Shown piece by piece: positions 5,342 to 6,135 of a DNA stretch of 6,135 nt. Both the position numbers and the translations under genes were made by a program. Each line of letters begins with the position of its first letter. Positions within the stretch are counted from its first letter, which is position 1. Location of the stretch: NCBI GenBank assembly GCA_014238345.1, contig JABABF010000023.1, positions 1 through 6,135 on the forward strand, given 5' to 3'. This stretch comes from Gammaproteobacteria bacterium (GTDB lineage: Bacteria; Pseudomonadota; Gammaproteobacteria; JABABF01). The notes under the pieces are model-generated. The model saw only the letters and a program-made list of their open reading frames with translations, had not been told where the DNA came from and did no database searches.

Positions 5342-6135
5342 TCAGCCAGTCGGCATTGAGCCGCGCAACTCGCCAAGGTATTTGAGCAATAGCTGATTGA
5401 CCTCTGCCGACTTCTCCAGCTGCACCATGTGCCCGCCGTCTTTGATCATATCGGTGCGGCGCGTGTTGGGAAACTGTTTGCGGAACAGCTCAATCGGGTC
5501 ATCTCCGTGGAAGCCCTCCAAGTCGGCATCCCGCTCGCTGCCGATGAAATAGGCCGGCACTGGGCTGGTCTTGCCCTCATAGGGACGGCGTTGCTCCCAC
5601 TTCAGATTCATAGAGCGGTACCAGTTGAGGCCACCGGTGAAGCCACTGCGGGAATATTCATTGACGAAAAACTCCAGTTCCAGCTCGCTGAGCCAAGTCC
5701 ACGGCAACGGCGGCGGCTCGGGTAGCGCCTCCAAATAAGGTGTGCCGGGCGGATATTTCCACACATCCAAGTAATGATAATCGCCGCTCAGCGCATAGAA
5801 CACTTTGCTGAGAAACTCTCTGGGGGCAGCATCCAGCGCGGCATCGGCTGGCCCCACCGGGCGGAAGTACTCAATATGCACGAAGTGTTTCTCGGCCATC
5901 GCAGCATACTCCACCAATGGCGGCCGCTCAGGGTTATGCGGTGCAGCTGGGTTTTCCAAACCGATCACGCCCAACACCTTATCGGGATGACGCATAGCTA
6001 AATCGTAGACTGCAAAAGCACCAAAATCCAAACCGACAAACACCGCCCGCTCTTCACCGCAGTGCGCCAACAGACCGAGCAAGTCATCCGTGATGGCATC
6101 GACCCCGTAGGCGGAGGCATCGGTCGGGGCTCCAC
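5342..6135 (-). CDS. Epoxide-hydrolase-like alpha/beta hydrolase, N terminus cut by the window edge
   Basis: The 263 visible residues lack the first part of the protein, including the expected H-G-x-P oxyanion motif. Numbering from the first complete codon (6131-6133), the nucleophile elbow is G-L-D-F-G with Asp36 (codon 6026-6028). The cap carries G-F-T-G-G-L-N-W-Y-R with the ring-opening Tyr172, the acid is probably Asp202 in S-E-R-D, and the base is His235 in G-G-H-M-V-Q-L-E-K (codon 5429-5431). This is the layout of soluble epoxide hydrolases, where Asp attacks the epoxide and His activates water. The elbow usually reads G-H-D-W-G; here His is Leu and Trp is Phe, which may alter substrate or activity. 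A haloalkane or fluoroacetate dehalogenase is an alternative, but the cap motif favours epoxide hydrolase. The frame stays open to the edge, so the TTG at 6082 is not the start. It converges on the second SDR. Confidence 0.82.
   Translation of the reverse strand, partial: GAPTDASAYGVDAITDDLLGLLAHCGEERAVFVGLDFGAFAVYDLAMRHPDKVLGVIGLENPAAPHNPERPPLVEYAAMAEKHFVHIEYFRPVGPADAALDAAPREFLSKVFYALSGDYHYLDVWKYPPGTPYLEALPEPPPLPWTWLSELELEFFVNEYSRSGFTGGLNWYRSMNLKWEQRRPYEGKTSPVPAYFIGSERDADLEGFHGDDPIELFRKQFPNTRRTDMIKDGGHMVQLEKSAEVNQLLLKYLGELRGSMPTG

Overview
The window looks like part of a catabolic gene cluster from a moderately GC-rich bacterium. The central genes are visibly richer in G+C than the left edge. 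Shine-Dalgarno sites (GAGGG, AGGAG, AGGA) and sigma70-like boxes, including a perfect TATAAT, are present. The gene types (two SDR oxidoreductases, a DapB-like dehydrogenase, an EthD-like protein, a large uncharacterised DUF1214-like protein and an epoxide-hydrolase-like enzyme) recur in Proteobacteria and Actinobacteria that degrade hydrophobic alicyclic, steroid-like or aromatic compounds. I lean towards an environmental gammaproteobacterium, but the sequence does not prove it. I see no tRNA, rRNA, CRISPR array or transposase.

Layout. The left third is a minus-strand transcription unit read from about 2021 down to the left edge: a DapB/amine-dehydrogenase-like protein (963-2021), an SDR oxidoreductase (158-950) and the first 49 codons of a DUF4268 protein (1-147). 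The three are tightly packed, with each Shine-Dalgarno overlapping the preceding stop codon. The SDR carries a one-base frameshift at a run of five C's, which separates the enzyme core from its conserved C-terminal tail. A divergent promoter region (2022-2177) separates this unit from plus-strand genes: an EthD-like protein (2178-2840), a 416-residue protein that I place with DUF1214-type proteins (3009-4259) and a second SDR (4447-5310). The right edge holds a convergent minus-strand alpha/beta hydrolase of the epoxide hydrolase type (5342-6135), cut at its N terminus.

The most notable non-coding signal is a pair of about 82-bp direct repeats, 84% identical by hand count, placed directly upstream of the DUF1214-like gene (2890-2970) and of the second SDR (4339-4421). 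They share an uninterrupted 18-bp block and look like a duplicated promoter/operator module, so these two genes probably answer to the same regulator.

How the genes may work together is inference. The SDRs would interconvert alcohol and ketone groups, the epoxide hydrolase would open an epoxide, the DapB-like enzyme would act on a C=N or C=C/carbonyl intermediate, and the EthD-like and DUF1214-like proteins are accessory or uncharacterised steps. The substrate cannot be read from this window. The DUF4268 gene at the left edge is AT-richer and functionally unrelated, and may mark the end of the cluster.
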